Origin: Streptomyces sp. STR69
GTDB taxonomy: Bacteria; Actinomycetota; Actinomycetes; Streptomycetales; Streptomycetaceae
Assembly (NCBI RefSeq): GCF_024519455.1
Contig: NZ_JALJRY010000027.1
Location: 26,108 to 90,107, forward strand
Direction of reading: 5' to 3'
Length of the DNA stretch: 64,000 nucleotides
The notes beneath the pieces were generated by a model. The model did not search any database. It had not been told where the DNA came from and was given only the letters and a program-made list of their open reading frames with translations. This document shows, piece after piece, positions 61,235 through 64,000 of this stretch (its first letter is position 1; each line of letters begins with the position of its first letter). Made by a program: the position numbers and the translations under genes.

Positions 61235-62959
61235 GTGATGCATGAGAACGAGCCCGCGTTGGCCGACGCCCCGCGCCAGGCGGCGAAGTCCCAGGCGATC
61301 TCCTGGGAGCGGCGTCTGCGTCGCTTCGGCTACGTCGAGCGACCGCGCACGTCCGTACGGGACCGCCTGGTCGTGCCATTTCCCGAGCCCGACGCGCGGC
61401 TGTGGCGCATGCTCGGGCTGTCCCCGGTGACAGCGGGCCGACTGGCGCGCTGGTCGGAATGGGGCGGGCCGCTGCTGGTGACGCTCGTTGCCGGGCTGTC
61501 GCGCTTCTGGCGTCTGGGCAGCCCGCGGGCCGTCGTGTTCGACGAGACGTACTACGCCAAGGACGCCTGGGCCTTGCTGCGGCTCGGCTACGAGAGCACG
61601 TGGCCGGACAGCAAGATCGCCGACCCGCAGATCCTGGCCGACCCTCAGGTGATCCCGCTCTCCGACACCGGAGCCTTCGTCGCACACCCGCCTACGGGCA
61701 AGTGGGTGATCGCCCTCGGCGAGTGGATGTTCGGCCTCGACCCCTTCGCCTGGCGCTTCATGACGGCGTGTCTCGGCACACTGTCGGTGCTGATGCTGTG
61801 CCGAATAGGACGCCGCCTGTTCCGTTCCACCGTGCTGGGCTGCCTGGCCGGCGCGCTGATGACGGTGGACGGTCTGCACTATGTGATGAGCCGCACCGCT
61901 CTGCTCGACCTCGTCGTCATGTTCTTCGTACTGGCGGCGTTCGGCTGCCTGCTCGTCGACCGGGACCATGCGCGGGCCCGGCTCGCCGAGGCCCTGCCGG
62001 TCCAGGAGGACGGCCGCATACGCCCGGACGGACACACCGGCGACCGAGCAGGGACGGGAGTGCGGCCCTGGCGGCTCGCCGCCGGCTTCTTCCTGGGCCT
62101 GGCGGCCTCCACCAAATGGAACGGCCTGTACTTCCTCGCCTTCTTCGTGATCCTGACCCTGCTGTGGGACGTGGGCTCCCGCCGCGTCGCCGGGGCGCGT
62201 CGCCCCTATCGGGCGGTGCTGCGCAAGGACCTCGGCTGGTCGGTGGTGTCCCTCGTGCCGGTCGCCGTCGTGACGTATGTGGCGACCTGGACCGGCTGGT
62301 TCGTGTCCGACAACGGCTACGGACGGCACTGGGCGGACGGCCGCGGCGGCACCTGGTCGTGGATCCCGGCCCCGCTGCGCAGCCTGTGGCACTACGAGTA
62401 CGGCGTCTACCGGTTCAACGTGGGGCTGAACACTCCTCACAAGTACGAGTCGAATCCATGGAGTTGGCTGGTCCTGGGCCGTCCCGTGCTGTTCCACTAC
62501 GAGTCACCGAAACCCGGGACGCACGGCTGCCACACGACGGCCGACTGCTCGGAGGGGATCCTGGCCCTGGGCACACCGCTCCTGTGGTGGTCGGCCTGTT
62601 GCGCCCTCGTGTATCTGCTCTACCGATGGGCGCTGCGCCGCGACTGGCGCGCCGGCGCCGTCCTGTGTGCGGTGGCTGCCGGTTATCTGCCCTGGTTCCT
62701 GTACCAGGACCGCACGATCTTCTCCTTCTACGCGGTCGTCTTCGTGCCGTACCTGTGCCTGGCGGTGGCGATGATGCTGGGAGCCCTGCTGGGTCCGCCG
62801 GGCGCGACCCAGCGGCGCCGCACCCGGGGTGCGTTGGCTGCAGGTGCCCTGGTCCTGCTCATCGCCTGGAACTTCGTCTACTTCTTCCCGATCTACACAG
62901 GACAGACGATCCCGTACGCCGACTGGCACGCCAGGATGTGGCTCGACACCTGGGTCTGA
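61235..62959 (+). CDS. protein O-mannosyltransferase (dolichyl-phosphate-mannose-protein mannosyltransferase family)
   Basis: 574-residue membrane glycosyltransferase (GT39/PMT) with about ten helices. The first extracytoplasmic loop has the conserved acidic pair in VVFDETYYAKDAWALLRLGY and HPPTGKWVIALGEWMFG; later NLGHPT-like family block LHYVMSRTALLDLVVMFFV and STKWNGLYFLAFFV. It would transfer mannose from polyprenyl-P-mannose to Ser/Thr of exported proteins. GTG 61235 is directly followed by ATG 61238; either may start. Streptomyces has a main pmt elsewhere, so this is a paralogue, placed after a sigma/membrane-protein pair. Confidence 0.9.
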   Translation: MMHENEPALADAPRQAAKSQAISWERRLRRFGYVERPRTSVRDRLVVPFPEPDARLWRMLGLSPVTAGRLARWSEWGGPLLVTLVAGLSRFWRLGSPRAVVFDETYYAKDAWALLRLGYESTWPDSKIADPQILADPQVIPLSDTGAFVAHPPTGKWVIALGEWMFGLDPFAWRFMTACLGTLSVLMLCRIGRRLFRSTVLGCLAGALMTVDGLHYVMSRTALLDLVVMFFVLAAFGCLLVDRDHARARLAEALPVQEDGRIRPDGHTGDRAGTGVRPWRLAAGFFLGLAASTKWNGLYFLAFFVILTLLWDVGSRRVAGARRPYRAVLRKDLGWSVVSLVPVAVVTYVATWTGWFVSDNGYGRHWADGRGGTWSWIPAPLRSLWHYEYGVYRFNVGLNTPHKYESNPWSWLVLGRPVLFHYESPKPGTHGCHTTADCSEGILALGTPLLWWSACCALVYLLYRWALRRDWRAGAVLCAVAAGYLPWFLYQDRTIFSFYAVVFVPYLCLAVAMMLGALLGPPGATQRRRTRGALAAGALVLLIAWNFVYFFPIYTGQTIPYADWHARMWLDTWV

Positions 62960-63079
62960 GACCGCGTGTGAGACCTGCTCGTTTCCTGAGGCCGACTTCG
63001 CGCCCCGACTCACCGGGTGTGCCCCCAGGTCGCACATGGACTGGAGCGCACGCCGGACGCAGTGACTGAAGCAACCGCA

Positions 63080-63820
63080 TCAGGTCAGACGCCAAAGAGA
63101 CCGGACACGGTGGTGTCCCTCGACTGCAACAGTCAGCCCGGGCGCGATCTCCGTGAAGCCCGCGTCCCGGACCAACGGCCGTTCGCTGCTGATGAGTTCG
63201 GCCCACTGGGCGGGGGCGGCGGTGCGGACCGAGAGCGGGAAGCCCGCCTGACGCCAGGCGGTCCGCTCCTCCTCCGACTGCTCCCACCAGGCGAGTTGGG
63301 CGCCGTGGCCGGTCTGGGCCATCGTCTTGCCGGCGGACATGTCGAGGTCCGGGTTCAGCCAGAGCACCGGTGCCGTCGGGTCCGCGTCGGCCGGCGGTTC
63401 GGGGTCGTCGAGGTCGGTGCCCGACACCTGGAGCCGGGCCAGGTCCTTGGGCCAGCCGTCGAGCGGGACGGGCGGGAAGACCCGTACCTCCGCCGACTTC
63501 CCGGTCACCGTGATGCCCGGCAGAGCCTCGGCCCGCCGCCACTCGGCCCCGCGCGCCCGCCGCACCACCTTCCGGATCCGCGCGTCCTGCCAGTCCCGCA
63601 TGACCTGCGCCCACTCCCCGTCACCGAGAGCCCGCTCGTCGCTCAGGATCGTCAGCACGGCCCGGGCCGCGGTCTCCAACGCGTCCGTCCGAGCCGGGGG
63701 AGCATCCCGCTCGATCCGTACGACCAGGGGCAACACGAACTGCGGAGCCTCGTCGCGCACGGTGCGCTCATTACGGAAGGGGTCGGGGTCGTCGCCGGGA
63801 ACGGGGGATTCACTGGTCAC
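63080..63820 (-). CDS. peptidyl-tRNA hydrolase (Pth2 family) domain protein
   Basis: About 246 residues from GTG 63820. The C-terminal half carries the Pth2-like signature LNPDLDMSAGKTMAQTGHGA followed by QLAWWEQSEEERTAWR, with VRDAGFTEIAPGLTVAV at the end. The N-terminal half (LVVRIERDAPPARTDALETA, VMRDWQDARIRKVVRRARGA) is family specific in actinobacteria. GTG 63820 stands only two bases after GGAGG, so the true start is uncertain; ATG 63883 is the next upstream choice in frame. Confidence 0.82.
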   Translation of the reverse strand: MTSESPVPGDDPDPFRNERTVRDEAPQFVLPLVVRIERDAPPARTDALETAARAVLTILSDERALGDGEWAQVMRDWQDARIRKVVRRARGAEWRRAEALPGITVTGKSAEVRVFPPVPLDGWPKDLARLQVSGTDLDDPEPPADADPTAPVLWLNPDLDMSAGKTMAQTGHGAQLAWWEQSEEERTAWRQAGFPLSVRTAAPAQWAELISSERPLVRDAGFTEIAPGLTVAVEGHHRVRSLWRLT

Positions 63821-63883
63821 GTCCTCCAGTCTGCCAGGCGGAAGATCGGCCCTTGTAAGCACCACTGAGTGGCTCGACCGCAT

Positions 63884-64000
63884 AGGGACCGGTTTCCCGG
63901 CGCAGGGGCGGGGAGCGGCCTGGTCACCGGCTCGCAGTCGGGCACGGTCCCGGTCCCGCTGCTCCCCCTTGGCGGGGCGGCTCTGGTCACGGCGGCCGTG
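63884..64000. other. right-edge segment, no feature resolved
   Basis: 117 bp of GC-rich DNA upstream of the Pth2-family gene. Two minus-strand frames stay open to the edge, but nothing here matches a family I recognise. Confidence 0.4.

Overview
The window is high-GC actinobacterial DNA, and gene content and order point to a Streptomyces chromosome. ATG/GTG/TTG starts are mixed, G/C dominates third codon positions, and there is a whiI-DUF3000-hemE run, a rok7B7-xylFGH block beside ngcEFG, and only two Leu-TTA codons. From memory the centre (about 14.6-49.5 kb) follows the SCO6005-SCO6045 order of S. coelicolor, with a few segments added or lost; this is recalled synteny, not a computed alignment.

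Layout. 0-5 kb: a secreted subtilisin-type protease (cut by the left edge) divergent from a two-component system, then a small chimeric ORF that looks like a deletion scar. 5-14.3 kb: a polysaccharide-degradation island with an AA10 lytic polysaccharide monooxygenase behind a perfect CebR-type palindrome, and two large secreted GH92 alpha-mannosidase-family proteins that share a GACAACGTTGTC operator. 14.5-23 kb: sugar uptake, with ngcEFG (chitobiose/GlcNAc importer, DasR-type site upstream), the ROK regulator rok7B7 and the xylose importer xylFGH. 23-33 kb: dxs, an APC-family amino-acid permease, small conserved genes, a fadB/fadA pair and a LacI regulator. 33-45 kb: RNase D, whiI with a WhiG-type promoter, DUF3000, then heme genes (hemE, hemY, hemQ; coproporphyrin route) interspersed with a rhomboid protease, a CoA-disulfide-reductase-like flavoprotein and a DUF4349 lipoprotein. 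45-49.5 kb: a TIGR04222 membrane protein, an MNIO (DUF692) enzyme and two DUF4142 paralogues. 50-58.4 kb: a co-directional cluster with an NMT1/THI5-type ABC importer, a RutA-like and an NtaA/DszA-like flavin monooxygenase, a RutB-like cysteine hydrolase, an MFS transporter and a flavin reductase. 58-64 kb: an MpaB/DUF2236 protein with a TTA codon, an ICMT-like methyltransferase, a SigE-family sigma factor with a small membrane protein, a protein O-mannosyltransferase paralogue and a Pth2-family protein.

How the parts work together. The left half is a carbon-acquisition region. Secreted enzymes attack cellulose/chitin and mannosides, lipoprotein-dependent importers take up chito-oligosaccharides and xylose, and each unit carries its own visible operator (CebR-type, an unassigned GACAACGTTGTC site, DasR-type, and a Rok7B7-like site). 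The middle is core metabolism and development. The right part holds the least familiar systems: the MNIO/TIGR04222/DUF4142 neighbourhood, and a flavin-monooxygenase catabolic cluster that resembles a rearranged rut (pyrimidine) pathway with no RutC, D or E and with unknown substrate.

Non-coding signals include strong terminator palindromes, two of which share a core, and three copies of a roughly 55-bp intergenic repeat. I saw no tRNA, rRNA, CRISPR array or insertion sequence.
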